A stretch of DNA of 64,000 nucleotides, from the NCBI RefSeq assembly GCF_050943825.1, contig NZ_JBMNPX010000003.1, positions 1 through 64,000 on the forward strand, read 5' to 3'. A model generated the notes under the pieces. The model was not told where the DNA came from and ran no database searches. It worked only from the letters and a program-made list of their open reading frames with translations. The translations under genes and the position numbers were made by a program. Numbering within the stretch: the stretch's first letter is position 1; each line of letters opens with the position of its first letter. Below, piece by piece: positions 1 through 9,566 of this stretch. Source of the DNA: Pseudoflavonifractor sp050943825 (GTDB lineage Bacteria; Bacillota; Clostridia; Oscillospirales; Oscillospiraceae).

Positions 1-2
1 AA

Positions 3-137
3 GGCTGTTCGAAAGAAGATTACGACGACTTCTTCCGGGCAACCGGTTACATAGAAAACACACGGGAAACCGGAGCTGTCACATCCGTTTTGCCTGTGTG
101 TGATTCAGATGAGTGTTGCAAAGGCAATTTTGAATGA
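3..137 (+). CDS. C-terminal tail of a gene that starts left of the window (tentative)
   Basis: An open frame runs from the left edge for 44 codons to a TGA at 135-137. The peptide is acidic and contains DYDDFFRATGY near its start and three cysteines near its end. No domain is recognisable. It is less G+C-rich than the genes that follow. It could equally be non-coding sequence that happens to lack stops, because only 135 bases are visible. Confidence 0.3.
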   Translation, partial: GCSKEDYDDFFRATGYIENTRETGAVTSVLPVCDSDECCKGNFE

Positions 138-241
138 AATATCATAATTTCTTAAAGTCTTTTCAGCGGCAGGCGTGTATACTGACTGTACCAAGAAAGC
201 TCATACAGTGCGGGCGGGCCCGCACGGGAAAGGAGAGCGCC

Positions 242-634
242 ATGATCTCTCTCAACTACCGGGACCAGCGTCCCATCTATGAACAGGTCAAGGACGGCCT
301 GCGCCATCTGGTGGTCACCGGGGCCATCCAGACCGGTGACAAGCTGCCCTCGGTGCGGGCGTTAGCCGCCTCCCTGGCCATCAACCCCAACACCATCCAG
401 CGGGCCTACGAGTCCCTGGAGGCGGAGGGCTATCTCACCTCCCAGCCGGGCAAGGGCTCCTTTGCCGCCCCCGGGAGAGATGTCAACGCCCAGCGGCGGG
501 AAGAGCTGCTGCGGCAGTTCGACCGGTCAGCAGCGGATCTGCTGTTCCTGGGGCTGTCCCCGGACGAGCTGGCCCGGCGGGTTATGGCGGCGGGGTCGGT
601 TCCCGCCGGAGTGAAGGAGGAGAAAGCGCAATGA
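242..634 (+). CDS. GntR family transcriptional regulator, YtrA type
   Basis: This 130-residue DNA-binding protein probably represses the ABC transporter operon it heads. The GntR winged-helix domain fills residues 5-75 (IYEQVKDGLRHLV, then LPSVRALAASLAINPNTIQ). The C-terminal tail of about 55 residues is too short for a FadR- or HutC-type effector domain, which is the YtrA architecture. I chose the ATG at 242 because GGAGAG precedes it and the domain begins immediately. A longer frame back to 134 has no ribosome site. The stop overlaps the next start by four bases (ATGA). TATACT at 178-183 is a possible -10 element without a convincing -35. The ligand is unknown. Confidence 0.9.
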   Translation: MISLNYRDQRPIYEQVKDGLRHLVVTGAIQTGDKLPSVRALAASLAINPNTIQRAYESLEAEGYLTSQPGKGSFAAPGRDVNAQRREELLRQFDRSAADLLFLGLSPDELARRVMAAGSVPAGVKEEKAQ

Positions 635-1533
635 TTGAGGTCAAAGAGCTGGTCAAGAGCTTTGACGGCTTCCGGGCTCTGGACGGACTGAACATGACGG
701 TACCCACCGCTTCCATCTACGGGCTGGTGGGCCCCAACGGCGCGGGCAAGTCCACCCTGCTGCGGCACATCACCGGCGTGTGGCGGCAGGACAGCGGCAC
801 GGTGCTGGCCGACGGAGCCCCCATCTACGAAAATCCGGCGGTGAAGGCCCGCATCGCCTCCATCCCCGACGACCTGTACTACTTCCTCTCCGCCTCCACG
901 GCGGACATGGCCGCCTTCTACCGGGGCTTCTATCCCCGGTTCGACATGGGCCGGTACGCCGCCCTGCGTGAGGTGTTCTCCGGCATCGACGAGAAGCGGG
1001 CCATCCGCCGCCTGTCCAAGGGCATGCAGAAGCAGGCCGCCTTCTGGCTGGCCATGTGCTGCCGGCCGGACATTCTGGTGCTGGATGAGCCGGTGGACGG
1101 CCTGGACCCGGTGATGCGCCGTCAGGTGTGGGGTCTGCTGATGGGGGACGTGGCGGAGCACGGCACCACGGTGCTGGTGTCCTCCCACAACCTGCGGGAG
1201 CTGGAGGACGTGTGCGACCATGTGGGCATCCTCAGCCACGGCAAGGTGCTCATTGAGCGCTCCCTCAGCGACTTGCAGGAGAACCTGGTGAAAATGCAGG
1301 TGGTGTTCCAGGAGAAGGAGCTGCCCAGGCTGCCCGACGACATGGAGGTGCTCCACGTGTCCCACGTGGGCCGTATCCACACCCTGATTGTCCGGGGCAA
1401 CGCCACCGAGGTGACCAACCGTCTGGCGGTGTACGCCCCCATCCTCATGGAGGCCCTGCCGCTGACACTGGAGGAGATTTTCATTTACGAACTGGGAGGT
1501 GAGGACTATGCCGTCCGCGACATTGTGCTCTAA
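631..1533 (+). CDS. ABC transporter ATP-binding protein
   Basis: This is a single 300-residue nucleotide-binding subunit that should power the permease encoded next. The Walker A motif GPNGAGKST is near residue 35. The signature region reads RLSKGMQKQAAF, a variant of LSGGQ usual in CcmA/YtrB-type ATPases. Walker B is ILVLDEPVDGLDP, and the switch histidine lies in VSSHNLRELED. It is translationally coupled to the GntR gene and overlaps the permease frame. GntR/YtrA-linked pairs of this kind usually export peptides or respond to cell-envelope stress. The substrate cannot be read from the sequence. Confidence 0.92.
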   Translation: MIEVKELVKSFDGFRALDGLNMTVPTASIYGLVGPNGAGKSTLLRHITGVWRQDSGTVLADGAPIYENPAVKARIASIPDDLYYFLSASTADMAAFYRGFYPRFDMGRYAALREVFSGIDEKRAIRRLSKGMQKQAAFWLAMCCRPDILVLDEPVDGLDPVMRRQVWGLLMGDVAEHGTTVLVSSHNLRELEDVCDHVGILSHGKVLIERSLSDLQENLVKMQVVFQEKELPRLPDDMEVLHVSHVGRIHTLIVRGNATEVTNRLAVYAPILMEALPLTLEEIFIYELGGEDYAVRDIVL

Positions 1534-3541
1534 GGGGCCCAATCCCTGGTGGAATTCCACCCTGTACCGCAAGAATCTCAAGCGCTTCTGGCCCATCTGG
1601 GGGTCCTACGGGGTGATTCTGTTCCTCGTTCCCCTTTTCTTCCTGCTGACCTGGCTGGACCGGAGCGACTACCTGGACGTCAACAGCGTGGCCATGGACC
1701 TGCTGGGCTTTATCAGCCCCATGGGCCTGATTCTGTCTGCGGTGTGGTCCATTATCAGCGCCATGGCCGTGTTCTCCTACCTCTATAACAGCCGCAGCGT
1801 CCAGCTCTACCACGCCCTGCCCATCCGGCGGGAGGGGCTGTACCTGACCAATTACCTGTCCGGCCTCAGCTTCCTGGTGCTGCCCCTGGGGGTTGTGTTC
1901 CTGCTCACCCTGGGGGTGGAGGCGGTGTCGGGCACCCTGATGCTGTGGCCTTTGCTCCAGTGGCTCATCGCCCAGGTGTGCTTCGCCCTGTTCTTCTACT
2001 CCTTTGCCGCCTTCTGCGCCCTCTTTGTGGGCCATATCGTGGCCCTGCCCGTGTTCTACGGCATCCTCAACTTCCTGGCCTTCGGTATGAGTCAGCTCCT
2101 CAGCGAGCTGTTCCGCCAGTTCGTCTACGGCTATCACAGCTGGCCTGCCATGTCCCAGCTGGCCCAGTGGCTCTCCCCCTTCATCGTGCTCTACCGGGAG
2201 GGCGGTGTCCGGGTGGGCGATACCGGCGGCTATTTCTTCACCGGCCTGGCCACCGCTCTGGTCTACGCTCTGGCCGGCCTGGTCCTGGCCGCTCTGGGCC
2301 TGCTGGTGTACCGCACCCGTCCCCTGGAGACCGCCGGCGACGTGGTGGCCGTCAAGTGGGTGCGGCCCGTGTTCAAGTACGGCGTGGCCTTCTGCGCCGC
2401 CGTCACCATCGGCATCTTCCTCCGTGAGCTGTTCCGCTCCCTCCTGCCCGGAGGCATGTGGCCCATGCTGGGCCTCATGGTGCTGGGCGGCCTCATCGGC
2501 TACTTTGCCGCCGAAATGCTCCTGCGCAAGACCTTCCGGGTGCTCCGCCGGAGCTGGAAGGGCGCCCTGGCCCTGTGCCTGGTACTCACCGCCGCCGCCC
2601 TGACCATGAACTACGACCTCATCGGCTTCAACCGGGCCCCCTCCCGGTACAACGTGGTGTCTGTCAATCTGTGGGGCCCCTACACCTACCCCAGCGACAG
2701 CGCCTCTCACTTTGATATCTACTGCACCGACAGCGAGGACATCGAGGCGGTCCTGGCCCTTCACCAGGCCATCGCCCGGGACCAGCAGGAGCTGCAGGAC
2801 CGGCTGGAGCATGACCGCTACTCCACGGGCTACGACCCCGAAAATCCGGACCAGCCCCTGGTTCAGTCCCAGAACGTGTACTTCTCCTACAACCTGGCCG
2901 ACGGCTCCCAGCTGACCCGGGAATACACCCTGCAGCTCTACACCACCGACCTGGCCGACCCCAACTCCGTGGCCTCCCTGCTCAACAACATCATCAACGC
3001 CCCCGATGCCATAGAGGACTCCTACTTCTCCGGCGTGGAGAGCCAGGACGCCTTTGACAGCCTGGCAGAGGCCTCTGTGGAAAATGTGTACAACGCAGGC
3101 AGTCAGACCTATGACAGCCTGGAGGTACTCTCCGAGGCCGACCGGAACGCCCTGCTTGCCGCTGTACGGTCCGACCTGGCCGCCGGACGGCTAGGCCAGC
3201 GGTATCTCTTTGACGACAAGGAGCGCAACGACACCTGCTGTCTGGCCGACCTGAAGCTGAGCTTCTTCAAGACCGTCAAGGACCCCGACCAGTACGGCGA
3301 GGTATGGGAGCACGACTGGAGCACCACCGTGACCATTGGCCTCCAGATTACCGCCACCGACACCATCGCCTGTCTGGAGGAGCTGGGGCTGATAGACGAG
3401 AATCACCAGCTGACCACCCACACCGAGGATATGCTCCGCTACTCCGGTGAGCCCGGCGCCGCCGATACCGTCCGGGAGGATGGTCCCTACACCGAAGAAG
3501 TAGTCGACGGCCCCCGGGCCGAGGTCATCCCCGCGGACTGA
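1508..3541 (+). CDS. ABC transporter permease with a large C-terminal extracytoplasmic domain
   Basis: This is the membrane partner of the preceding ATPase, 677 residues long. Residues 30-350 contain about seven hydrophobic segments (for example YGVILFLVPLFFLLTWL and VLALAGLVLAALGLL). Residues 380-677 are hydrophilic, rich in Asp, Tyr and Ser, and probably lie outside the membrane. I place the start at ATG 1508 because GGGAGGTGAGG precedes it; a GTG at 1499 is possible. The frame overlaps the ATPase by 26 bases. No family name can be given beyond a YtrC/D-like or ABC-2-type permease. Confidence 0.8.
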   Translation: MPSATLCSKGPNPWWNSTLYRKNLKRFWPIWGSYGVILFLVPLFFLLTWLDRSDYLDVNSVAMDLLGFISPMGLILSAVWSIISAMAVFSYLYNSRSVQLYHALPIRREGLYLTNYLSGLSFLVLPLGVVFLLTLGVEAVSGTLMLWPLLQWLIAQVCFALFFYSFAAFCALFVGHIVALPVFYGILNFLAFGMSQLLSELFRQFVYGYHSWPAMSQLAQWLSPFIVLYREGGVRVGDTGGYFFTGLATALVYALAGLVLAALGLLVYRTRPLETAGDVVAVKWVRPVFKYGVAFCAAVTIGIFLRELFRSLLPGGMWPMLGLMVLGGLIGYFAAEMLLRKTFRVLRRSWKGALALCLVLTAAALTMNYDLIGFNRAPSRYNVVSVNLWGPYTYPSDSASHFDIYCTDSEDIEAVLALHQAIARDQQELQDRLEHDRYSTGYDPENPDQPLVQSQNVYFSYNLADGSQLTREYTLQLYTTDLADPNSVASLLNNIINAPDAIEDSYFSGVESQDAFDSLAEASVENVYNAGSQTYDSLEVLSEADRNALLAAVRSDLAAGRLGQRYLFDDKERNDTCCLADLKLSFFKTVKDPDQYGEVWEHDWSTTVTIGLQITATDTIACLEELGLIDENHQLTTHTEDMLRYSGEPGAADTVREDGPYTEEVVDGPRAEVIPAD

Positions 3542-3563
3542 AAACCTGAGCGGACACAAAAAT

Positions 3564-3594
3564 ATCCCCCGGCGCGTGATACGCGCCGGGGGAT
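3564..3594. terminator. Bidirectional hairpin terminator
   Basis: A perfect 14-bp stem (ATCCCCCGGCGCGT and its complement, loop GAT) lies between two convergent genes. Short T-rich tails lie outside the stem on each strand, so it can serve both. Confidence 0.8.
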
Positions 3595-3610
3595 TTGTTC
3601 TGCTTCTGGA

Positions 3611-5956
3611 TTACTCCTGGTTCAGGAGCTGGCCCAGGCCCTTGCCGCACAGGTAGCCGGAGACCAGGCCCCAGCCGTTGTTGGCGCCGCCGTAGGTGAC
3701 GTAGGGCTTCTTCTCGGTGAAGAGGACGCCCATGGAGTCGGTGCCCACGGCGTACAGGCCGTTGATGACGGTCTCGCCGTCCTCAGAGAGGACCTGCATG
3801 TCGCTGTTGATGTCCAGGCCGCCGCAGCTGCCGTAGCAGTAGGAGGCCATGATGACGCAGTAGTAGGGGCCCTCGCCCACCTTGTCCAGGAACTCGGCGG
3901 GCTTGCCGAACTGCTCGTCCACGCCGGTCTCACAGTAGCCGTTGTAGGTCTCCACAGTGGCGGAGAGGACAGCGGGGTCCATGCCCAGCTTCTCGGCCAG
4001 CTCCTCGATGGTGTCGGCCTTGACCACAATGCCCGCCTCCTCGGCGGCGGCCATCACGTCAGCCACATTGGGCACGGGGGTGTTCATGGGGATGGGAGTG
4101 CCGGAGCTGAGGAACTCGGCGGAGGGGCCGGAGCGGTCGGTGTCAAAGCCCTCGGCGGCAATCTTGTCCAGCTGCTCCTGGCTCCAGATGCTGTAGTAGT
4201 TGGGGCCGGCAATCCAGGGGTCCAGGAAGGACACGCCGGTCTCGGAGGTGAAGCGCTCGCCGTTGGCGTCCACGGCCAGGGAGTCGGCGCTCCAGCCCAG
4301 GTTGGCGGGCAGGTCGCCCTCGGTCCAGAAGGCGGGACGGCCGGTAACCTTGCCCACCTCGCCCTCGATGTAGTGGGCGTCAAACTGGGTGGTCAGCCAG
4401 GTCTCGGTGCCGGAGTTGTGGACCTCGGGGGGCATGCTGATGTTGTAGGTGCCGGCGCCGATGTCCATGGCAGCCTGAAGCATCTTGCCGTCGTTCTGGG
4501 TGGAGCCCAGGTGCTTCCACACGCCGTTGATGGGATAGTAGTCGTTGCGCAGCAGCTCCTGCTCCAGCTCGGGGCTGCCGGCGTAGCCGCCGGTGGCGAT
4601 GACCACCGCGTCGGCGTTGATGGTGTACTCGGTGCCGTCGGCCAGGTTGCGGGCCTTGGCGCCGGTGACGGTGTTGGTGGCCTCGTCGTAGATGAGCTCG
4701 TAGCCCTCGGTCTCCAGCATATAGGTGCCGCCCAGAGCCTCGAAGTCGGACCACATGCCGTCAAAGTAGGCGCCGATCTCCGCCTTGTTGTACATGATGT
4801 CGTTGGGCAGCCACTGGTACTTGGTGACGTACACGTCGCTCTCGGTGAAGCCGGTCATGGGCTCGGCAAAGCCCACGCCGTGGTCATAGACCAGCCAGTC
4901 CAGCACCTCGCCGGACTCGTAGATCATGCGGTAGACAATGTCCTCCTTGGCGTCGCCCTCGCCGTAGGCCACCCAGGCGTCGTACATCACGTCGGCGTCG
5001 GTGTAGTCCTGGCCGTTGTTGTGCTCGGCCTGGAACTTGGGAGGATTGACGAACAGGGCCTCGGTGGTGATGGAGGAGGTGCCGCCGTACCGGCCGGCCT
5101 TGTCAATGGCCAGCACCTGAAGGCCCTCCTCGGCGGCGGCCAGAGCGGCGGTGGTGCCCGAGCCGCCCATGCCGATGACCAGCACCTGGGTGTCAATGGT
5201 CTCCTCGCCGCCCTTCTTGGGCACGTCCACCTGGAAGGCGGACACGGCGGATGCGTCGGAGCCGCCGGCCACAAGGGCCTCCTCCAGGGCGGTCTTGGTG
5301 GCCGCCTTGATGGCGTTGGAGGACACGGTGGCGCCGGTGATGGAGTCCACGGTGATGGACTGGTTCTCAATCATCCGGGGGATCATCTTGTCGATGGCGG
5401 CCTGGAGAATGGTGGGGGTGTCGGAGGTGTTCTCGGTGTCCACGGTGATGGAGAGAATCTCGGTCTCGGACACCTCAACGGTCACGTTCAGGCCGTCCCG
5501 GGCCCGGTAGCTCTCGGCGTAGGCAGTGTAGGTGCCGGGGGCCATCTTTACCTCGGCGGTGTTCTCCTCGCCCTTGGCCTGGGCGATGCAGTCGGCGGCG
5601 GCGGCACGGACCGCGTCGCTGGTGAGGGTGGCGCCGGACACGCCGTCCACCTCAGCGCTCTGGGCGTCCAGAATCTGCTGGGGCATCTGCTCCACCGCGT
5701 TGGAGCCGATGCCGTCGCTCTCGCTGTCGCCCACGATGGCCACGTCGGTGATGCTGTTGGCGTCAAAGGTCATGGTGACGGTCACGTCGCCGCCGTAGCC
5801 CTGGGCGGTGGCAGTGTACTCGCCGGGGGTGTAGATGCCCTGGGCCTCGGAGCTACCGGAGGGGCTGGGACTGGTCTCCGCCGGGGTCTGCTGGCAGCCG
5901 GTCAGGGACAGAACCAGCGCGGCGGACAGGGCGCCTGCAAGGATTCTTCTCTTCAT
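3611..5956 (-). CDS. Secreted FAD-dependent reductase with two covalent-FMN domains (flavocytochrome c/fumarate reductase superfamily)
   Basis: This is a 781-residue lipoprotein predicted to reduce an extracytoplasmic substrate with electrons relayed through covalently bound FMN. Its lipobox is LTGC with Cys21. Two FMN_bind domains (about 45-125 and 142-228) each end in a flavinylation motif: DGVSGAT (Thr110) and DSITGAT (Thr210). The FAD Rossmann motif GMGGSG is at 262-267. The GERF motif matches the catalytic arginine region of fumarate reductases. The usual HTMGG and GANRLGG substrate motifs are replaced by YGSCGGLDI and YVTYGGANNG, so the substrate is probably not fumarate. ATG 5956 has a GGAAGA ribosome site. 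The LysR gene follows upstream on the same strand. The flavin transferase ApbE is not in the window. Confidence 0.88.
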   Translation of the reverse strand: MKRRILAGALSAALVLSLTGCQQTPAETSPSPSGSSEAQGIYTPGEYTATAQGYGGDVTVTMTFDANSITDVAIVGDSESDGIGSNAVEQMPQQILDAQSAEVDGVSGATLTSDAVRAAAADCIAQAKGEENTAEVKMAPGTYTAYAESYRARDGLNVTVEVSETEILSITVDTENTSDTPTILQAAIDKMIPRMIENQSITVDSITGATVSSNAIKAATKTALEEALVAGGSDASAVSAFQVDVPKKGGEETIDTQVLVIGMGGSGTTAALAAAEEGLQVLAIDKAGRYGGTSSITTEALFVNPPKFQAEHNNGQDYTDADVMYDAWVAYGEGDAKEDIVYRMIYESGEVLDWLVYDHGVGFAEPMTGFTESDVYVTKYQWLPNDIMYNKAEIGAYFDGMWSDFEALGGTYMLETEGYELIYDEATNTVTGAKARNLADGTEYTINADAVVIATGGYAGSPELEQELLRNDYYPINGVWKHLGSTQNDGKMLQAAMDIGAGTYNISMPPEVHNSGTETWLTTQFDAHYIEGEVGKVTGRPAFWTEGDLPANLGWSADSLAVDANGERFTSETGVSFLDPWIAGPNYYSIWSQEQLDKIAAEGFDTDRSGPSAEFLSSGTPIPMNTPVPNVADVMAAAEEAGIVVKADTIEELAEKLGMDPAVLSATVETYNGYCETGVDEQFGKPAEFLDKVGEGPYYCVIMASYCYGSCGGLDINSDMQVLSEDGETVINGLYAVGTDSMGVLFTEKKPYVTYGGANNGWGLVSGYLCGKGLGQLLNQE

Positions 5957-6071
5957 TGCTCTCTTCCTTTCCATTTTGGACGGCTTTTGCCGCCTATCCT
6001 GCCCTTTATTATAATTGTCCCGCCCCGCCGAGGCCACTAAGGAAAAATGATGGCTGACTCAATATTTTTGA

Positions 6072-6980
6072 TTATTTTTTCACAATACCCTGTTCCCCGC
6101 CCCGGAGCAGGACGGAGAGCCGGTCCTTCATGGCCAGCCGGTCCGGGTCCAGCCCCCCCTTCCGCCAGGCCAGTACCAGCCGCTCCCGGCCCGGGTGGTC
6201 GGTGATGGGCACAAAGGCCAGCTCCGGGTACAGCTCCGGGCGGCACAGGCGGCTGACCCAGATAGCAGACCCCCAGCCGCTGCGGACCAGAATCTCCCCG
6301 CTGGTGTGGTCCTCCACCCGGCAGTACTCCCGGGGATGTCGGCCCGAGCGGGCCAGCTCAATGGTGCGCTCCTCGTTGTTCTTCTCGTCAAAGTTTACCA
6401 GGGGCTGCTCCTCCACCTCCGCCATGGTCACGCTCTCCCGCAAGGCCAGCGGGTGGTCCTTGGCCACGGCCAGCATGAGCCGGTCCTCCTCCAGAAGCTC
6501 CCACTCCAGCCAGTCCTCGGCCTCAAAATAGGCCCCGTACAGGGTGATGATAAAGTCCAGCACCCCGTCCCGCAGGCTGTCCAGCAGCTCGGTCTGGGGC
6601 TTCTGGTAGAGCAGGGGCTTCCACTTGGCCCCCTCCAGGCGCAGCTGCCGCAGCAGCCCCACCAGGTCCTCCTTCACCATCTCCCCGTGGTAGCCGATGC
6701 GCAGCAGGTTGGCGTACCCCTCCTCAAAGCTCTTCACCCGCTCCCCCGCCGCCTGGGCCTGGGCCACAATCTCCCGGGCGTCCTGGAGAAACACCTCCCC
6801 CGCCGGAGTCAGGGTGAGGGACCGGTAGCCCCGCTCAAACAGCCGCACGCCGATTTCGTTTTCCAGGTTGGCAATCTGCTGGGTCATGGCGGTCTGGACG
6901 ATGAAGCACTCCCGGGCCGCCCGGGTGAAGTTCAAATGGGTGGCCGCGCTGATGAAGTATTTGAGCTGTCTGATTTCCAT
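6072..6980 (-). CDS. LysR family transcriptional regulator
   Basis: This is a 302-residue regulator. The N-terminal winged helix is clear (MEIRQLKYFISAATHLNFTR, then QQIANLENEIGVRLFER), followed by a periplasmic-binding-like effector domain from about residue 90. The start is preceded by GGAGGG. It lies between two reductase genes and is transcribed away from the one at 7249, the usual layout for a LysR activator of a divergent gene. The inducer is probably the reductase substrate or a relative of it, which is inference. Confidence 0.93.
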   Translation of the reverse strand: MEIRQLKYFISAATHLNFTRAARECFIVQTAMTQQIANLENEIGVRLFERGYRSLTLTPAGEVFLQDAREIVAQAQAAGERVKSFEEGYANLLRIGYHGEMVKEDLVGLLRQLRLEGAKWKPLLYQKPQTELLDSLRDGVLDFIITLYGAYFEAEDWLEWELLEEDRLMLAVAKDHPLALRESVTMAEVEEQPLVNFDEKNNEERTIELARSGRHPREYCRVEDHTSGEILVRSGWGSAIWVSRLCRPELYPELAFVPITDHPGRERLVLAWRKGGLDPDRLAMKDRLSVLLRGGEQGIVKK

Positions 6981-7056
6981 CTTCTTCCCTCCGATATGCC
7001 GTAAAAAGGGATATTTTCCCCCTCTTTTTCCTGTCGCCGGACAATTTCTATCCGTA

Positions 7057-7122
7057 TTGTAGAAAAAATCACAAAGAAAGTCAAATACCGGAAGCGCCTG
7101 TGAAAAAAGATTGTGAAAAAAA
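7057..7122. promoter_or_regulatory. Candidate LysR binding region
   Basis: The divergent gap holds an 18-bp element TTGT-N10-ACAA at 7057-7074, which is close to the T-N11-A form. Two direct copies of TGTGAAAAAA follow, starting at 7099 and 7112. They lie upstream of the -35 of the gene at 7249, where an activator would be expected. Confidence 0.4.
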
Positions 7123-7136
7123 TGTTTTTATTTTAC

Positions 7137-7165
7137 TTGCGCAGAACCGCGGCAGGCATTATAAT
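7137..7165 (+). promoter_or_regulatory. Sigma-A-like promoter of the second flavin reductase
   Basis: TTGCGC (7137-7142), a 17-bp spacer and a perfect TATAAT (7160-7165) lie 84 bases before the start codon. The weak -35 suits an activator-dependent promoter. Confidence 0.6.
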
Positions 7166-7248
7166 ACCCTCTCGGACAAAGTACTTTTTCCCCTGTTTCG
7201 TCGGGAAATCGTGCACGATCCCAATTTATTTCGCATCAAGGAGGATAC

Positions 7249-9477
7249 ATGAGCATGAAACCCATCCGCAAACTGACTGCCCTGCTCCTGAGCGGCGCTA
7301 TGGTGCTGAGCCTGGCCGCCTGCGGCACCGACACCGGCGACACCAGTCCCGCGCCCACCGGCAGCGCCTCTGCCGAACCCCAGACCTACACCGCCACCGC
7401 CAAGGGCTACGGCGGCGACGTGACGGTGACCCTGACTGTCACCGGCGCCACCGTGGACTCCATCCTGGTGGAGGGCCCCAACGAGACCGAGGCCATCGGC
7501 GGCGCGGCCATCACCGGCTTCAATGAGACTCTGGCCGCCTACGAGGGCCAGGGCGTGGACCAGGTGGCCGTGGTGGACACCGTGTCCGGCGCCACCTTCA
7601 CCTCCACCGCCGTGCAGAACGCCCTGAAGGACGTGCTGGCCCAGGCCACCGGCACCGAGGCCACCGGCGAGAAGACCCCCGTGGCCGACTCCACCGCCAC
7701 CTATCAGGCCCCCGGCAACAGCGTCACCAGCCAGGTGAGCGTGGAGGTCACCCTGAAGGACAACCGGATTGAGGCCATCACCGTCGGGGACAACAGCGAG
7801 ACCGCCGAGATTCTCCAGACCGTCATCGACAACCTGATCCCCCGCATCATTGAGACCCAGTCCCTTGCCGTGGACGCCATCTCCGGCGCCACCGTGTCCT
7901 CCAACGCGGTGAAGAGCTGCGTGGCCCAGGCCATTGACGCCAACGGCGGCGACTCCTCCGAGTGGTACACCCCCGTGGAGAAGAAGACCGACGTGGTCAC
8001 CCTGGAGGGCTACGACGTCATCGTGGTGGGCCTGGGCGGCGCCGGCGTGACCGCCTACATCAGCGCCGCTGAGAACGGCGCCACCGTGTTCGGCATTGAG
8101 ACCGCTGGCAAGATCGGCGGCACCTCCGCCAACGTGTCCGGCCCCATGGCCATCAACCCCCAGACCAAGATGGACAGCCAGAACGGCGGCGAGAAGTTCC
8201 TGGAGGAAGAGGACCTCATCGCCGACTGGCTGGAGTACTGCAACGGCGAGGCCAAGGAGGATATCGTCCGTGAGTTCGTCAACGAGTCCGGCGAGACCAT
8301 GGACTGGCTCATCAACGACTACGGCTTCCAGTTCGGCGACATCTCCGCCTTCTTCCACCCCAAGATGTGGAAGGTGTGGGCCTCCTACCAGGGCAACAAG
8401 ACCGACATGTTCACCTCCGCCGTGGACAAGGCCAAGGCCATGAACGAGAAGAACGACTACATGCTGGAGCTGACCGCCACCGACCTCATCACCGACGGGG
8501 ACAAGATCACCGGCGTGAAGGCCGTATCCTGGGACGGCACCACCTATGAGATCTACGGCGACAGCGTCATCCTGGCCACCGGCGGCTTCCTGGGCAACAG
8601 CGAGATGACCGAGGAGTACATGGGCGGAACCTTCACCGCCGACGCCATGCTCCAGAACGACGGCGCCGGCATCCAGATGGCTCTGGCTCAGGGCGCTGCC
8701 ACCTACAACATCGGTATGCCCGGCATGGTCCACATCGCCCAGACCAAGACCATCATCAAGAACGATGACCTGACCGCCGACCAGAAGGCCGTGCTCACCG
8801 GCATGGTCCTCTCCCCCGAGTCCATGATCGTGGGTACCGACGGCACCCGCTTCATGAGCGAGGCCGGCAACATCGCCTTTGACAACTGGATGGGCGGCGA
8901 CACCTACTACGCCATCTACTCCCAGGCTCAGATCGACTCCTTCAAGACCAGCGGCATGCTCTCTCCCGGCACCCCCATGTTCCTGGCTCAGGGCGGCGCT
9001 GTGGAGGCCAACACCCCCATCACCGACCTGGACACCATCCTGTCCGTGGGTGAGTCCTACGGCATCGTGGTGAAGGCCGACACCATGGAGGAGCTGGCCG
9101 GGAAGCTGGGTGTGGACGCCGCGGCGCTGACTCAGTCCGCCGCCGACTACACCTCCTACGCCAAGGGCGAGGCTGAGGACCCCTTCGGCAAGGACACCGC
9201 CATGATGTCCACCCTGGAGGAGGGCCCCTTCTACGCCATTGTGGGCGCGGGCTACTACTACGGCACCTGCGGCGGCCTGGACATCAACGCCGACATGCAG
9301 GTCCTCAAGACCGACGGCACTGCCTTTGACAACCTGTACGCTGTCGGCCAGGACTCCATGGGCGTCCTCTTCTGCGAGGAGAAGGCCTATGTGACCTACG
9401 GCGGCGCGGCCCAGGGCTGGGTCATCACCTCCGGCCGTCTGGCCGGAGCCAACGCCGCCGCCGCCTTTGCCGGCTAA
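7249..9477 (+). CDS. Secreted FAD-dependent reductase with two covalent-FMN domains
   Basis: This 742-residue lipoprotein is a paralog of the product at 3611-5956 and probably acts likewise at the outer face of the membrane. The lipobox is LAAC with Cys25. FMN_bind domains end in DTVSGAT (Thr116) and DAISGAT (Thr215). The FAD motif GLGGAG is at 261-266. GTRF conserves the catalytic-arginine region, while YGTCGGLDI and YVTYGGAAQG replace the fumarate-reductase substrate motifs, exactly as in the first paralog. AAGGAGG precedes the ATG at 7249 by four bases; the ATG at 7255 is an alternative. LysR is divergent from it. The physiological acceptor is unknown. Confidence 0.88.
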   Translation: MSMKPIRKLTALLLSGAMVLSLAACGTDTGDTSPAPTGSASAEPQTYTATAKGYGGDVTVTLTVTGATVDSILVEGPNETEAIGGAAITGFNETLAAYEGQGVDQVAVVDTVSGATFTSTAVQNALKDVLAQATGTEATGEKTPVADSTATYQAPGNSVTSQVSVEVTLKDNRIEAITVGDNSETAEILQTVIDNLIPRIIETQSLAVDAISGATVSSNAVKSCVAQAIDANGGDSSEWYTPVEKKTDVVTLEGYDVIVVGLGGAGVTAYISAAENGATVFGIETAGKIGGTSANVSGPMAINPQTKMDSQNGGEKFLEEEDLIADWLEYCNGEAKEDIVREFVNESGETMDWLINDYGFQFGDISAFFHPKMWKVWASYQGNKTDMFTSAVDKAKAMNEKNDYMLELTATDLITDGDKITGVKAVSWDGTTYEIYGDSVILATGGFLGNSEMTEEYMGGTFTADAMLQNDGAGIQMALAQGAATYNIGMPGMVHIAQTKTIIKNDDLTADQKAVLTGMVLSPESMIVGTDGTRFMSEAGNIAFDNWMGGDTYYAIYSQAQIDSFKTSGMLSPGTPMFLAQGGAVEANTPITDLDTILSVGESYGIVVKADTMEELAGKLGVDAAALTQSAADYTSYAKGEAEDPFGKDTAMMSTLEEGPFYAIVGAGYYYGTCGGLDINADMQVLKTDGTAFDNLYAVGQDSMGVLFCEEKAYVTYGGAAQGWVITSGRLAGANAAAAFAG

Positions 9478-9508
9478 TCCCGGCGCGGCAGAGGGTCGAA
9501 AATACAGC

Positions 9509-9540
9509 AAGGCCCCCGGAGCATCTGCTCCGGGGGCCTT
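9509..9540. terminator. Bidirectional terminator
   Basis: A perfect stem with AAGGCCCCCGGAGCA on one arm and loop TCT separates convergent genes. The A and T bases at the ends give short tails in both directions. The CCCCGGAGCA core recurs in three other hairpins of this window. Confidence 0.8.
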
Positions 9541-9566
9541 GTCTTTCCCTCTCTGTTTCCGGCGTC

